Shown piece after piece: positions 34,962 through 47,938 of a stretch of 64,000 bases of DNA. Numbering within the stretch: the stretch's first letter is position 1; every line of letters starts with the position of its first letter. This DNA is from Taiwanofungus camphoratus (lineage: Eukaryota > Basidiomycota > Agaricomycetes > Polyporales > Taiwanofungaceae), in contig CP021229.1 in assembly GCA_003999685.1 (NCBI GenBank), positions 930,001-994,000 of the forward strand. Direction: 5' to 3'. The position numbers and the translations under genes were made by a program. The notes beneath the pieces are model-generated. The model was not told the DNA's origin, ran no database searches, and saw only the letters and a list, made by a program, of their open reading frames with translations.

Positions 34962-36711
34962 TTATGCGCGTCCTGCGGTGAAGTTGGTCCATCCTCCAGG
35001 GATTCCACTCCTCCTCTTCGAGGGGGCCCTGTCGAATCCGGGTACGCCCAATGCTTCCCACCCATAGCCTTCACCGTCGTCTATGGAGCCCCGTCGGCTG
35101 CGCCCTCGTGTGTTTCTGCTGTCAGCGTCATCTTCCCATAGGCCGCCCTGCCTACCAATCTCATTACGGCTATAGTACAAGTGCCGCCGGAGGCTCTGGA
35201 TGGAATACTGTCGCTTCGGGGGGACAAGCAGCCGCGCAAAATCAAGCTCGCCGTCGTCGTCATCGTCATCGTCGTAGTCACACTCGCTTTCCTCGTCATC
35301 TGCACCGGACGCCACCAGCGGCACGCGCCGGCCGTTGACCCAGTGCGTCGCCCACGTGTCGTTCTCGATTCGAGTGCTCGCGAGTACCGGGACGCCGTCA
35401 CATTTGTCCCCCCGCGCGCGCTTGCCGCCTTTGGCCGCCCGTTCGTTGCGGGACTGTCCCCTCAGCGAGCCGTACCCCGTTCGGTCGCCGACACGCGAAG
35501 ACGAGCGCGAGCCAGGTGCCGAACGACAAATGACGCGTGCCGCGCTCACCTCGCTGGGCGCAGTCTCTGCACGCAGCATGTACGACATGAGCCCAGGCGG
35601 TAGGCCAGACGCGCTTCTTCCACTCGCACGCGGCGGCTTGTTCGTCTGGTCAGATAGCGTGAACTTACTTTCCTTCTTCGAGAGCGGCGCCCGCGATGAG
35701 AGCCGCAAAGGCTGACGAGACGCCTGCGGGCCTCCGACATGCACACCTGCGTGGGAAGATCCCAGCACGGCCTTTGTGACCGACTCCAGCCATCGGGGTG
35801 GTAGAGCGGGTGCCTCCTCGCCGTTGAAATATATAGACAACCGCTCCACTGAGCTCGAGCGAGTGGAGGGAAGACGCTTTGGCATGTTGGGAGCCGACGC
35901 CATATGGCGCAAGTACCCTTGCGCCGCTGAGACTTGTGCGTACGCGCGGAGGTTGCCTGAGGCAGACGATTGAGGCCTCAGCGGGTGTGATGATGTCTTC
36001 ATTTGTCGGACACGGGGATGCCTATTACTGACCGTGCGGCCGTGAGAGCTGTTGGAAAGATCGCTGCGCATGGAAACGATCGTTGTCGACGATGCAGAGG
36101 GCGACGGCAATGACGGGCTGTGTGTTCTCCTGGTGCCTTGTTGGGGGTTACGCTTACCGGAGAGAGGGGAAGGTGGAAGCGACCAACGCGATCGATCATC
36201 CTGCCAGCCGGTAGTTTCGAGCAATCCAGGCGCAGGCTTGCCTGACGCATCTGCAACTTCCTGACTCCTACCTGCCCCTGGCATCCAACCCGCGAGATAC
36301 CCAACGACAGCATCCACGCTGTCTCTGACACTGCTCTTTCGCCGCTCTTCCGGTCGAGCCTCTGCTCTCTCGGCCTCCGGGGTGAATATCCGCGTCTCCT
36401 TGTACCCTGCCTCCCTCAACAAGTCCTCCAATCGCTCGTACGTTTTTGAGGTTCCTCGTCGATGTAGGGGGATACGTCCAGGGTCTCCTCGGGTAAGCGA
36501 AGTGGGGTACCGGGACGCCGTGCGGCCGCGGGGTGGTGTCGATGGTGTTGTCTCCAGTGGTGTTCCGTCTGCTTTGAGAGAAGCGGCGGAGTCTCCAGAC
36601 TAAAACATCAAGCATCGAATGAGGACCAACCAGAGGAACGAGCGAGAAGGTAGAGCTACACACCTGTGCTTTTCGCGATAGCCCACTACTGTCAGACTGT
36701 GAGATGGTCAT
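34962..36711 (-). CDS. Unknown Ser/Arg-rich protein
   Basis: Two exons: 36711-36664 (48 bp, MTISQSDSSGLSRKAQ) and 36599-34962. The intron is 64 bp (GTGTGT...GTTTTAG). The product is 561 residues. A short ordered-looking segment, YERLEDLLREAGYKETRIFTP, lies near residue 60. Most of the rest is low-complexity Ser/Arg/Pro with repeated basic patches. A run of aspartates (CDYDDDDDDDGELDF) precedes LLVPPKRQYSIQSLRRHLYYS, which may be a short conserved motif. I do not recognise the family; the composition suggests an intrinsically disordered regulatory protein, possibly phosphorylated. It is divergent from MLH1, sharing a 485-bp intergenic region. Confidence 0.75.
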
Positions 36712-37196
36712 GGTGTTTTGCCGGCGCAATCTTCACACTCGCTGCCAATGCGTCTGTAACCACTGCCCGACAACGTGAGCCCACTGGAACTAAAAAACAG
36801 TTCAACCCCACTATCGTTTCGCCCCACAGCTTGTTTCCGCAGGACGAGGCACTCGAATTTCATGCGAATATCGTGTTGTCAAATCGGCCAAATACTTGCT
36901 GTGCTTCGCCAGTATTAGTCGGTTGTCGTAGACGTGAGGGGTCGATAGGCGGGGTATGCAGCAACTTTGTGGCTTGATGGGAGTACTTTGGGTTCTGCAA
37001 CATACGACAGGATGCTTACATAATCTGACCATTCACTTGCAAACGCGTGTGGCTAAATTGAACCGAATCTGGAGCCCTTTATAACACCATTTCTCCAGCA
37101 AAGTCGCACATACTTAGTTTCGCGTTGGATGAATAATATTTTTTGGCTTCAAGTGCGCGTTGGAGCATCTTCTAGCAGTGGTCAAAGCGTCGCGCA
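36712..37196. promoter_or_regulatory. Bidirectional promoter region (unknown gene / MLH1)
   Basis: 485 bp between two divergent start codons, with no gene of its own. Both promoters must lie here. No canonical TATA is obvious on either side. Confidence 0.5.
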
Positions 37197-40176
37197 ATGA
37201 CTGCAGATTCTCGCTCGCCTTCGCCACCCCCGCCGGGTCCACTGCCCATTCGTCGTCTTCAGGAGTCCGTCGTTAATCGTATAGCTGCAGGAGAAGTATG
37301 TTCTGCGACCTTTGTGGCTTATTTTACGCAATCATGTCACCGATAGATCATACATAGGCCTGCTTCAGCTCTCAAGGAACTCATAGAGAACTGTCTGGAC
37401 GCTGGTTCCACGTCAATACGTATCACAGTAAAGGATGGAGGCATGAAGTTGCTTCAGATCCAAGATAACGGCTCCGGTATTCGGGTTTGTTTTTATTTCG
37501 CATTCTATGGCTCCTATAGTTTTTGAATTCTGGACTATATGTAGAAAGCTGACTTGCCCATATTGGCGGAACGCTTCACAACCTCGAAGCTTTCAACATT
37601 CTCTGACTTGTCCCGTCTTACTACTTATGGCTTCCGTGGAGAGGCGCTGGCTTCGATATCCCACGTTGCACACCTGACGGTCATCACGAAGACAAAGACT
37701 GATACTTGTGCATGGAAGTCAGCAGGGCCTCGCCGTTACACCATCTGTCGTGTCTGACGTCTTTGTCGATTCAGAGCATGCTACGCTGATGGCTCTCTGA
37801 CGCCTAATAAAGCCGGCGCAACAGCAGAACCCAAGCCATGCGCTGGAAACGATGGTACGACCATCAACGTAGGTGTTCATCATCCATACGACCTTGAAGT
37901 TCTTACTTCTTTCGGGTCGAATTGCAGGTTGAAAATCTATTTTATAATGTTCCGACTCGTCTTTCCGCCCTGCGCAGCTCATCAGAAGAGTATGCACGTA
38001 TCCTTGATATCGTCACGAAATACGCCGTGCACAATCCTCGTGTTTCGTTCACTTGTAAGAAAGTCAGTGGTTTGTACATAATGTCGTTCTCAGCTGCAAA
38101 TGCCCCTTGAGAGAGTATATAACTGACTTAGTTTTAGGCAGGATCACCCACGCCTGATGTATCAACCCCCTCAGCATCGACGACAGTGCAAGCCATCCGC
38201 CTGTTATATGGCCAGACGATCGCCAAGGATTTACTTCATACGACTGTGTCGTCATCTACAAATTCGAATATAGCATCTGATAGAAGCAAGGAAGAGGCGG
38301 AGTCGAAGTCTTGGAGCGCAGAATCTCATTTCACAAGTGCTCACTACCAGGCTAAGAAGATGGTCCTGCTTCTCTTCATCAATCGTAAGTATGCTTCATC
38401 CCCATTGCAGGGTTAGATCTCGAAATACTGCGTGCAGATCGCCTAGTCGAATCTTCGCGAATTAAAAAAGCCCTCGAAGCGATATACACTGGCATTTTAC
38501 CAAAAGGAGCCTCACCGTTCATCTACCTGAGGTACTCAATGGTTTGCGTTACTCTCAAAATGCGTGATGAACTACATTTTATCTCCATACTCTAGTCTAG
38601 AAATTGACCCGCGTTCGGTGGATGTCAACGTACACCCCACCAAGCGCGAAGTGCATTTTCTGGATGAAGACTCCATCATCGAGCGTGTTTCGGATGCTCT
38701 CCAACAAGCTCTCGTCGGACAAAGCCAATCACGCGTCTTTGAATATCAGGTGTATACATGCTGCTAGATATCGGGAAGGCTAAGGCACTGACTATCTTTC
38801 AGACTCTGTTGACGGGTGGGATTGAAGTACAACAAGACAAAGGCAAGGGCAAGGAACGAGCAAGCAATGCAGATTTTGAGAAGGAGCGAAGGACCCGATC
38901 GAGAGGCGGGGAGGACAGCCCCTCCTCGGAAGTGGGGTGTAAGTTGCGCACGCTATCTTCTGGTATCGCTTTCTAAGTGACTGGCTTTAGCTACAGTTCC
39001 TATGAAGAGAAAAACGCTCTCACAGCACAAAGTACGGACTTCTTTGCAGGATCGCACGCTGGACTCTATGTTTCCTGTTGTGAATCCATCACAACAGCTG
39101 ACGAACAACGTAGTATTAGGCGACAGTTCCGCCGACTCTGCTGCCCATATTACACCGAAAACTCGTGAGATCAAAGAGTCCGAGTGTTATCTGACCTCTG
39201 TCTGCAACCTGCGCCAGGCTATCAACAGGGAAAAACATCGCCGTGGGTCTTCCGTATAATGTTTGTCTGCCCAGCCGTTTGAGCTGAATGTGTAAGATAG
39301 ACCTTAGCGAAATATTGGAGAAGCATACCTTCGTCGGCATCGTGGACATCAACCGGTGCTTATCACTCATACAACACTCCACGAAGCTATACCTTGTCAA
39401 TCATGGAGCTCTTGCGTAGGTTTTGCGTACCTGTCCCTTCACCCAGGACACTTGGTTACTCAGCGTTGGCTGCTCCAGGGAAGAATTGTTCTATCAGCTC
39501 GGTCTGCGCCAATTTGGGAACATGAGTCGTCTTCAGTTGCAACCTCCGCCTGCATTGCGAACGCTGGTTACCCTTGCTGTCGATGCAGAAGAAGGCGTCG
39601 AACGTAGCAGAATGACCAAGCCGCAAATTGTTGATGTGCGTACTTCTGCTGCTCGTCTTTCTTGCTGCTCTGCTCACATTGAAAACTCTGCAGTGTGTTG
39701 TGGATACATTGATGACGCGCCGCGAAATGCTGGAAGAGTATTTTTCATTATCAATAAATGCTGAGGGGATGGTGCAGAGCTTACCCATGCTGCTAAGGGA
39801 CTATACTCCAAATCTCGACAAATTGCCACTTTTCCTCATGCGGCTTGGCCCTCAGGTATTCGATCCCATTCGATCCCAGGTGATGAACTGATCCTTAGTA
39901 CTTCACTAGGTCGATTGGACATCTGAGACAGAGTGCTTCCAGTCCTTTCTGCGAGAACTGGCATTCTTCTATGTGCCTGAACCCCTGTTGCCCGATTCTG
40001 CAGTCGAGCCTGGTGACGAAGACGCCGCTGAGGATAAAGCTGTGAAATGGCAGATCCAGCATGTGCTCTTTCCGGCGATGGCGCGCTATCTGACAGCGCC
40101 GAAATCCTTGCTGGACCGAGACGTGGTTCAGGTTGCAAACTTGCCAGATCTGTATCGTGTTTTCGAGAGGTGCTAG
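37197..40176 (+). CDS. MLH1: DNA mismatch repair protein MLH1 (MutL homologue)
   Basis: ATPase subunit of the MutL heterodimers in nuclear mismatch repair and meiotic crossing over. My model has 14 exons (37197-37295, 37347-37484, 37545-37717, 37775-37868, 37928-38062, 38138-38384, 38438-38531, 38596-38749, 38803-38938, 38991-39242, 39301-39415, 39479-39635, 39694-39855, 39910-40176), giving 740 residues against about 756-769 in human and yeast. N-terminal GHKL motifs: [19 protein letters not shown] (catalytic Glu and Mg-binding Asn), [15 protein letters not shown]. Then [13 protein letters not shown] closes the ATPase half. A divergent linker follows. The C-terminal dimerisation half ends in FERC, the conserved MLH1 terminus. 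The intron before HLSEILEKH has the weakest donor (GTGGGT). No defect seen. Confidence 0.95.
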
Positions 40177-42091
40177 TACTCAGCATTCCGAGAATTCCCA
40201 CTAGTCCTTGTTGGCAACGGTGGCAAGCATTGTTACAATTCCTGCTCTGCCTGTCAAGAGTATACAGGTTGTGCTTGAAATAGACAATGTTCTCTTCATA
40301 TGCTGTGCACCCCCTACAGCCGGTCTATCCGCAAAGCGGCTAGAGTCCCAACCTGGACCTACGTTGCATGGATGCACACTTGTTTCCGCTGATGCACGAG
40401 TATGAACCTAGTCTTGGCGCAGCGTTTCTTTCCAGCCGTCACAGTCGACTCACTTCGCTTCAAATGATCGTATTACGGGTATGATATCTTAAAAACGGGA
40501 AAGCGCGGATCTGCCGAAGTGCACCTGTCGTGAGCTTGAGATTACAAATGCCACCGAGAGTAGTTCCAGCTATCAAAGGAAGTACAGGAGATGACATGAG
40601 CCTCACCGTATCCATGCGTTGGTTGTACATTGCTGGCGCGCAAAAGCAGCACCGTAGACAAGTTTGCGAGATCAAGAAAGGCGAGTTTTGCGGACGAGAC
40701 TCGGGAGATCACGAGACCATGGATCCGAACTATGAGGTATACTCATTGCAATTCAAACAACGGCAATTGCTCTCACCTGACTCCTGTCCCGTCCTGCTAT
40801 GCGATTCCTACATATGGCTCAGAATATGGATAGACCTTACCTTCACAACACGACGACCCAATCATTTACTTGGTGGAGCAATTGGTTGAGCGTCTAGACA
40901 TAACGCCGTGATCAAATAGCGATATATGATTACTTGAGAAGTAACCACCACATTACTCTAGATTCGCCTCATGAACTGGACTGTTGATATTACTTGATAA
41001 AAGCTGAAAGTGGAGCACAAGCGCCGGAATGAAACGAAGTGGTAAAACAAATACACCTATTACGCCACTTCACAACCTCAGTGAGTCGGCACATTCTACA
41101 ATCGACTCCGTATTGGAAAGCAAATGCGCTGGTACGCTCAATTACTGTTATATCCTGCCTTGATTCAGGCCCTCAAAAGATGCGAGGCACGGATTAATTA
41201 CTAAACAGATGTTGACAGCCGACTTCATATGGATTAGTTCTGTGATGAAAGTTCAATGGTCATCGATTGCGAGGGACCCTACTTCCCTGTTTTGCAGTTT
41301 CCGAGTCAAGGCCTTTTACTGCATTATTCTATCCTTATTTTGTCATAATACATTTCCTCACTTTCTTATTCTCCAATTGGACAACTTGCAGTGTCGCACA
41401 AGTTCCCGTGGACAATAATAGTCAGGATGGTTGTCAGGTGTCTGTGATATCTGCATTCACGACAAGCGTGCTGACTGTACGTGTTGTGCATTCAATTATG
41501 CCACAGGTTTCACTCAGACCACAATGTAATCGGGACGAGTCAATTTGGCTAGGAAGTGGTACTTGACGATCCCCTCGATAGCTTGATGGAATCTGCGTGG
41601 ATTAGGGCATGCGCACAATGTGGTGTAAAGCGTAAGCTCGGCTTCTATGAGACCTTCATTTCTGGTGAGGATTCAAGGCTGCTTCCCGTGCGCTATCCCT
41701 CTAGATTCTTTCTTGGTCTGCGCCCTCGACCTCTGCATGCGCCTCGTTCCTTTCTGACCCAATATTTCATCTAGCTTTTACCTGTGATGATTCCTCCTAC
41801 ACTACAACGTGATCCCTTAGGCCTTGTCTTATGAAGGCCCTATCGGAGCTCCATGTGATCAAGGCTACACGTCCGCTCCTTCGGTTTTGCCTACTTTGTG
41901 GCTCGTACACGCCGTTCACCGGGATTCATCGCAGGCGTTCACTGTTTCCATCTAGAGAAAACTCATGGCGACTCGGAGATCCAGCTGTGGTCCGTTATGG
42001 AGCGGCCGCTATTATACCAACCTCAGCGTCCGCCAGCATTAGACCTCTCAATCACCATTGGCGCGCCATTTGACCCTCTCATACCCCTAGT
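40177..42091. other. Intergenic stretch after MLH1
   Basis: About 1.9 kb. Short frames at 40530-40889 and 41267-41566 show no motif. The last 200-250 bp may contain upstream exon(s) of the next zinc-finger gene: frames 41831-42073 and 41898-42251 are candidates, but I could not find a convincing splice. Confidence 0.4.
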
Positions 42092-42478
42092 GGTATCCCG
42101 TCCATACCGTCAATTGAGTGGCCGGTACCCGTCTTTGACACAGCCACCCGAGTGCGCTGTCTGTGGGTTGACGTCTGCTCGATTGACTTGGATGATCTTT
42201 CGCCTGGGGGCAACACACGGCATCTTCGTGGGTACCACAGCGATGCGGTAAATTCGTGGCATGGAAGGAATCGTGAATTCTGTCAGTGGCACGACGGGAA
42301 CATGGCACGCAGTGTAACAAGGAGATGTTTATCAGAAAATTTCGGCAAGCATGTCTCGGTGGTCCACTTGCACTTCACTTCCTGCCAGTGCTCTCACTGC
42401 GGCTGCGAATTTTCGCGGAAGGACGCGCTGGACCGCCACGTGCGGGAGTCGTGCCCTAACGCTCGGGAAAGGTGCTGA
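42092..42478 (+). CDS. Triple zinc-finger family protein, member 3 (5' end unresolved)
   Basis: Last exon of a family member. It carries CLWVDVC...NTRHLRGYHSD (first site, with the usual F of HHF lost), CQWHDGN...FGKHVSVVHL and CSHCGCEFSRKDALDRHVRESC. The frame is open from 42074 but has no ATG before the fingers, so at least one upstream exon is expected. An acceptor at 42090 (CCTAG) is one choice. The long insertion between the two halves of the second site resembles other members. If no upstream exon exists, this is a truncated copy. Confidence 0.6.
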   Translation, partial: GIPSIPSIEWPVPVFDTATRVRCLWVDVCSIDLDDLSPGGNTRHLRGYHSDAVNSWHGRNREFCQWHDGNMARSVTRRCLSENFGKHVSVVHLHFTSCQCSHCGCEFSRKDALDRHVRESCPNARERC

Positions 42479-44285
42479 TGAGGTCATTCACTTGCCTTTC
42501 GGTTTTAGTAAGTCAGGTCCGAATGCTCTCGTGATATGCAGCGCTGATCGCCGCGTAAGCAGTCCATTCTCTAGTTCTCGCTATTGGAAATCCACTGCTC
42601 ATTTGCAGACCGATTTTCTTACGCCCCTAGTAGAAATATTCCTAATTTTGGACAGGCACTGGTCGGCCAGCTGGACGGGTGAACTTCCTGTCCCCTTGCA
42701 ATCTTCTGTCTCTTACTACTGGTATTGACCATGATCGCAAGCCGACGCCGCCATTTGCCATTTCTGCAGTTGTATCAGCGACAAGCGGTGGCGGAGGGAC
42801 AGTGCAAGCTATGCTAGTCATAGCTCTTCACGGTTGAGCCCGTCGAATATAGTATTTCTTCGAAGACTTCAAGCAGACTCTGTATCAGTATCCTGTCGCT
42901 TACCGGTCCCACGTCATTGCACGACCATTGCTCCGATGATCACTACGGTTCCTTGTAACAGATCATCACGTTATACGAAGGATACCTCAGGCTGCGCGGT
43001 ATGTGGTTGATAGTAAGGGCTCAGGGACTTGCTTCGTGCACTACGTTTTTGGAAGTTGACATATATCTCATTTTGAAGGTTGGCAGGTTCATGTTTACAT
43101 CTGCTTCTGAACACATGTGGGCTGAAGTCCTTGAGTCGGACCGTGACAAGCATCACAGACGTTGCCTCAAAATTATTACCTGTTGCGTATGTGGATGCAT
43201 TGAATACATGCAGTGCTTGACATGAGATTCATACTCTGAGCACTACGGCACGCGTCATGGCCGACTTCGAGTGATATCAACTCGCGCGCCCGTGTACATG
43301 ATACAACTTACCGAACGTACTTTGGTCGCACGTGGGATTCTGGAATGCATGATGTCACTTGCACACAGCTTGTCTGGCTAAGACAACTCTTTTTGTGTAG
43401 GTTGTTTGGGCAACATAAGCAGACAATCCGGGACCTCAGGGAAGTTGCGGCTCACACAGGGTAAAAGATCCTCGTCTGACTGAAGAAGCAAGCCGTCGGA
43501 TAGATCTCGGGTAAGGAAGGTCCCGGATGATTACAGAGGTAAGTCGTCAGCACACTTTAACACCGCAGTTTGAAGATTACCGGAAAACAGTCCATGTCAA
43601 GAGACGACCAACTGGTACAACTTGTATTTGGATCACTATTACTGCTGGGCTCGATGAGGTAAACCCTAACCCTACACGGACCATGCGAAGACGCTGCTTG
43701 GAAAATACTCGCTATCGGACTCGGACTGGTTCATGCCATCGAAGATGCAAGACGAGATAGCAAACGAGTCCATGAGGAGCCAACCCTCTCGTATTGTAAC
43801 GGTATGACCTAGTCCAAGTTGCTCTAGCTTGGATTCTCCCGGGCCGTCATGGACATTAGGATATCTACCGGACGTATTTAGTTCTGAACAGCCATACGGT
43901 ACTTCACACTTATTGATTGCAGTGCCTCACAGGAATGGCATGCATACCCCGTTACAACTACCCACATTGGTAGTAGACGTCTCCCGCTAACGACAGCCAA
44001 GTAGCTGACCCCCCCCCCAGACCGGCGAGCATGGAACGCCCGCTACTCAGACTCAGACTCTCTGTCACTTGGAACTAAGAACTGGCGGTATGTTCGGCGG
44101 CAAGGTGACCGTGAGGCGCATGGTAGGCCTTATAAGCCTCTCTTCCAGTCTGTCCATTGACAAGATTTATCGACACTCACTCGAGAGTTGGCCCCCAATC
44201 CTCCTCATTTGAAAGCCCTCCTTTATTCCCGTGCAACTCCAACAAGCTTTCGGACGTTCCACACTCTCACCTCGTTGCGGGCAAC
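42479..44285. other. Intergenic stretch
   Basis: About 1.8 kb without a supported gene. AACCCTAACCCTA occurs once at 43662-43674, and a run of C lies near 44010. TATAAG at 44131-44136 is a possible core promoter for the next gene, 155 bp before its ATG. Confidence 0.4.
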
Positions 44286-44600
44286 ATGTCGTCTGCAGTG
44301 TGCTGTTGGGGAAGCCGGCCGTGCAACGTCCCTATAAACGGAATTTCCGTTGAGGCCGTCGACGAACACATGCGAATTCACCATCCCAGCGCTGCGATTG
44401 GCAATGAGCACCACGATTTGTGTCAGTGGACTGATTCCGGAACAGGCCGTAAATGCATGAGAGACCTGTCGCCTTACAACTCCCTCGGTGCACACATCTC
44501 TCCAGTCCATCTGCAACCGCAATCCTTGCAATGCCGCTGCGGAGTAGTTTGTCAGCGCAAAGACGAGTTTCGACGCCATCAGGCATCCTGCCGACGTTAG
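44286..44600 (+). CDS. Triple zinc-finger family protein, member 4
   Basis: Single-exon reading of 104 codons from the ATG in NMSSAVCCWG. The frame is open upstream to 44157 without another ATG, so a short upstream exon cannot be excluded. This is the most divergent member: CCWGSRPC...VDEHMRIHH, CQWTDSGTGRKC...LGAHISPVHL, then a reduced third site CRCGVVCQRKDEFRRHQASC. All metal-binding positions are kept although the spacer LDDLxPGGI is lost. That suggests the fold, rather than the surface, is under constraint. Confidence 0.6.
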   Translation: MSSAVCCWGSRPCNVPINGISVEAVDEHMRIHHPSAAIGNEHHDLCQWTDSGTGRKCMRDLSPYNSLGAHISPVHLQPQSLQCRCGVVCQRKDEFRRHQASCRR

Positions 44601-46091
44601 TACGTAGAGCTGTCTTCATACCTCATAGATGGAACAAGCTTCTGATTTATGGTCAAATAGACATCGCTTTCCCCATCGTTAATTTCCTTGCGGAATTTTC
44701 TGGTGAAAAGTCCGTTCAGCGATGCGTTGTACACAGAAAGGATACTCAGAGTAGCATGCACGGGGATCGGTTGGCAGTATGTAGAAAGAAACTGTAACGC
44801 TCGAAATCGATCGCGAGTAAATAGCAGGAGCGGCATAAGAATGTGTCATAACTAGAAGTTCGTATCTATTGTCAATGCAATTGGTGTAATTGGCAGATTG
44901 ACAGCAAATTCAGGAAACGAGTATGCAAAATTGAACGCCATTTGCAAATATGCGTAATAGATCGATGCAGCAGGTACAAAGACACGAGATCGGGCGCACC
45001 ATCTCAGCCCTTATCATTCTCCGACGCTGTGAAACCCAGTTCAACGTCAGAGCTACTTAAGTCGAACGTCGACCGTTATTGCTTTTAGATCAAATACAAG
45101 TACGACGCTGACCTGTCTGTTTCTATGGGATCGCTTTAGAAGCCAAGGAAGCGGAGTCTTCACAATCGCGGATAAGGTTGATATGAGATTGTCGATGCTT
45201 CCGAAATGAAGAGCGACAACTCCCGTGATTCCAATAATTTCTAGCCGAGGATGCCTGTGCACCTCCTACACGTGTTGACAGTATGTTTGAGCGCGCACGA
45301 GAAGAAAACATGGTAATCAAGAGAACCTTCGCGGATATAGCTTCGTAATTGAGAACAGGGGGGATGAGTTCCGTTTGCGATAGCCCAGAAACCGGAAGAA
45401 GCACAAAGACTGAAATTTGATTTTGATAGCACGTATATTAGTGGATCTAGCTCCTGTAAGTAGAGTGAACTTTGCCACGTCTTTCTCATTTCGGCGACTT
45501 TCTTTTGAACCCCGATGCTTCGTGGGCACAGAAGTGTCGCTTTCCCCCGGCGTGCATTTTTAAGCTTTTCAGAAAGAAGGTAATCTGTGAGGGGTGCGGA
45601 GACAAGGCGAGATCTGCCGAAAAGGCAATCGAAGGAGGAACCGAGGCTCGTTATGAGCGGGAAACAATAAAGCCTAGAAATCACAAGCAGTCCGGCTCTG
45701 TCGATCTAGGTTATGCAAATTCGTCGGGTCTAACCCAACATTAATAATGCCTCATGGAATCTGGACGCAAAACATATATTGAATCATCGTTTGAGCAGAA
45801 CTCGTCATACTATAGCCACTGGCAGGACTCACGCGCCTCAGTTACGAATCGATGGTATAACCTGGACTCGTTTATTTGTCTCCAATCTATCATTTTTAAA
45901 ATGAACTGGAAACGTGGTGTCTGTATCGCATGTACAAGGGGTCTGGCGTTCGAAATGAGGCTATCGCGTTTCCGGCGACTTCAAGTCTGATGACATAATC
46001 CGGGGTAATACCCCTTTGCTGTCCGATTTCTTTTTTTATTCTAATCGACTTCTAAGGTTGCGCTCGCCGAGGTTGGGTAGCCAGGCTCAGC

Positions 46092-46122
46092 CACGTTCGG
46101 CAGCTACTGCCCACCGAACGTG
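46092..46122. repeat. Hairpin CACGTTCGG / CCGAACGTG
   Basis: A perfect 9-bp inverted repeat with a 13-base loop, in a non-coding stretch just before the local direct repeats. Confidence 0.6.
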
Positions 46123-46207
46123 CTAATTATTTTGTCAGATCGCTACTACAGATCGCTATTTCTATGAGTACATGGGTGGGACAGGGGGTAGCCAAAATTC
46201 CGTATCT

Positions 46208-46455
46208 CTAGCGAGCAGTGCGAATCGTTAGTGAATGATGCTGCTCGATGCGATACCTGTCCTTACCTAGCGAGCAGTGCGAAAGGCGAAGTAAAGAAAG
46301 GATAGGGGCCCTTTTTTCTCGTCTTTTTTACCTGCTCGCCAGATTAGGACATCCGCTGCGGCTGCCGCACGGACTGCGACAGGCAGGTCTCGCTGCACGT
46401 GGTTAGATTACACGCGCAGGTCTCGCTGCCAGAAAGGTCTGGCAGGTCTCGCTAC
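46208..46455. repeat. Cluster of short direct repeats
   Basis: CTAGCGAGCAGTGCGAA occurs at 46208-46224 and again at 46267-46283. GCAGGTCTCGCT occurs three times, starting near 46383, 46416 and 46442. No terminal repeats were found that would make this a defined element. Confidence 0.55.
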
Positions 46456-47138
46456 CAATACGGCCAGGCTGAGCTGACTTGTCGTCGATTAGACTCATGT
46501 AATCTGAATCTTAAATCCGATCAAATTCCTCGATACTATGCGATCTGAAGGCCCGGGCATTCAAATTTACTTATCGATCGACTTGTTCTCGGCTTCGAGT
46601 GTGCGGATGTGGGTCCAAAAACTGCGGGGTCAACGTTTGGGGTTCACGCAGTGCTGGGTGGAAAGCAACTTGAAGCTGGGTTTCCTGTCGTCTCTCCAAC
46701 TCCGCACTTGTGAATCGCCATGTAAATGTGCTAGTCCATTACGAGGGACAGTATCCTAGGTCTTTGGCTCTGCTGCAGCGCTCGTGTTGAGCGTGCTGGC
46801 TGCGCATGTTCATCCGGTCGGCGGAATCACAGGCGTAGCGGTCCGATCCCACACTGAGAGTGCGGTTTGCAGGCTAGCAAGGATGCCGATGTGGCTCGAA
46901 ACGGAGAGGGGTTTGCCGGATCTGGGGATGGAGTATGCAGGTGCAAGACACGATGTGTCTCGTTGTGGGCGCGGTATAGGCTAAAGACTCGGTCTTCGTC
47001 ACGACCTCTTTTGTCCCCAACTCCTCACCAGCTTGTTACAGAGGGTTTCTTCTCTTTTGCCTCAATTCCCTGCCCATCTCCGTCCCATCTCAGAGCATTC
47101 TTTGTACTTTGATATTCCCCACCCCCAAACTTCTCGTG

Positions 47139-47938
47139 ATGAGCGACCCTTATACACCTGATCGTGAAGCACTAGACTTCTTACTGGTTGATCGTCGGGT
47201 CGAAGCTGAGTATCGTAGGGCCGGGGACGCCTTGAGGACGTCGCCCACTACGTAAGTGCATTGTAATTTAAAGCACAGAAATATTCACCTCAGTGCCTTG
47301 CTCAGGGAACTGTCTTACGAAGCTGACGGCTTTTGGACGATGCACAACGGGCTTACCGTGATCAGCTCTTCTTCCGCTCAAGTGTAAGTATTTACAGAAA
47401 TCGCATTCCAACGCGCCAAGACTAACGTTATCAAAGACACGCTGCCGAATTAACACCGCAATCAGGACCACACGCCCCGCCCGCCACTCCTCTCGTCGCG
47501 GTTCCCCGTGATTCTCATCCCAGTTTGAGTTTCGCCGCCGGTGCCCTTGCGGGACCGCTTCCCGCTCTCCCTCACTTCCAACAGCCTGTGCCGATTCCAG
47601 ACAGGGCTACCTATGCCCGCTGTCTCTGGGGCGCCGATTGTCCTATTATCTTGGATGATCTCTCGTCGGGTGGCATAACGCGACACCTCGGCGAATATCA
47701 CTTCAACGATGAAGGGAGGCCGTACCATGCCAGGAACAGAGGGCCCTGCCAGTGGCTATACACCGAGCACGGCCCCGCGTGCGACAAGGAAATGTTCTAT
47801 GGTGAATTTGGGACGCACGTGTCTACCGTGCACTTGCGCTCCAACGCTCAGCAGTGTCCCCGCTGCGGCCGCGGTGTGTCGCGGCGAGACGTCCTGCACC
47901 GTCATGCAGTGGGCTACTGTCCTGGCCCTGGTTTTTAG
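47139..47938 (+). CDS. Triple zinc-finger family protein, member 5
   Basis: Exons 47139-47251, 47306-47383 and 47437-47938. Introns are 54 bp (GTAAGT...CTCAG; a CAG 12 bp earlier would also stay in frame) and 53 bp (GTAAGT...CAAAG). The product is 230 residues, starting MSDPYTPDREALDF. Fingers: CLWGADC...ITRHLGEYHF, CQWLYTEHGPAC...FGTHVSTVHL, CPRCGRGVSRRDVLHRHAVGYC. The N-terminal exon is less disordered than in other members and may form a helix (RRVEAEYRRAGDAL). Function unknown. This is the cleanest member, useful as family reference. Confidence 0.8.

Larger units (their letters stand above)
44601..47138. other. Intergenic stretch with short repeats at its centre
   Basis: About 2.5 kb without a supported gene. 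The 147-codon frame at 45241-45684(-) has no motif. Small repeats cluster at 46.09-46.46 kb and are listed separately. The last 150 bp form a pyrimidine-rich leader for member 5. Confidence 0.4.

Noticed and set aside
43662-43674. AACCCTAACCCTA, telomere-like
   Set aside because: Only two repeat units; too short to indicate an internal or terminal telomere.
45241-45684. 147-codon minus-strand open frame
   Set aside because: No motif, no splice context, no similarity to anything else in the window.
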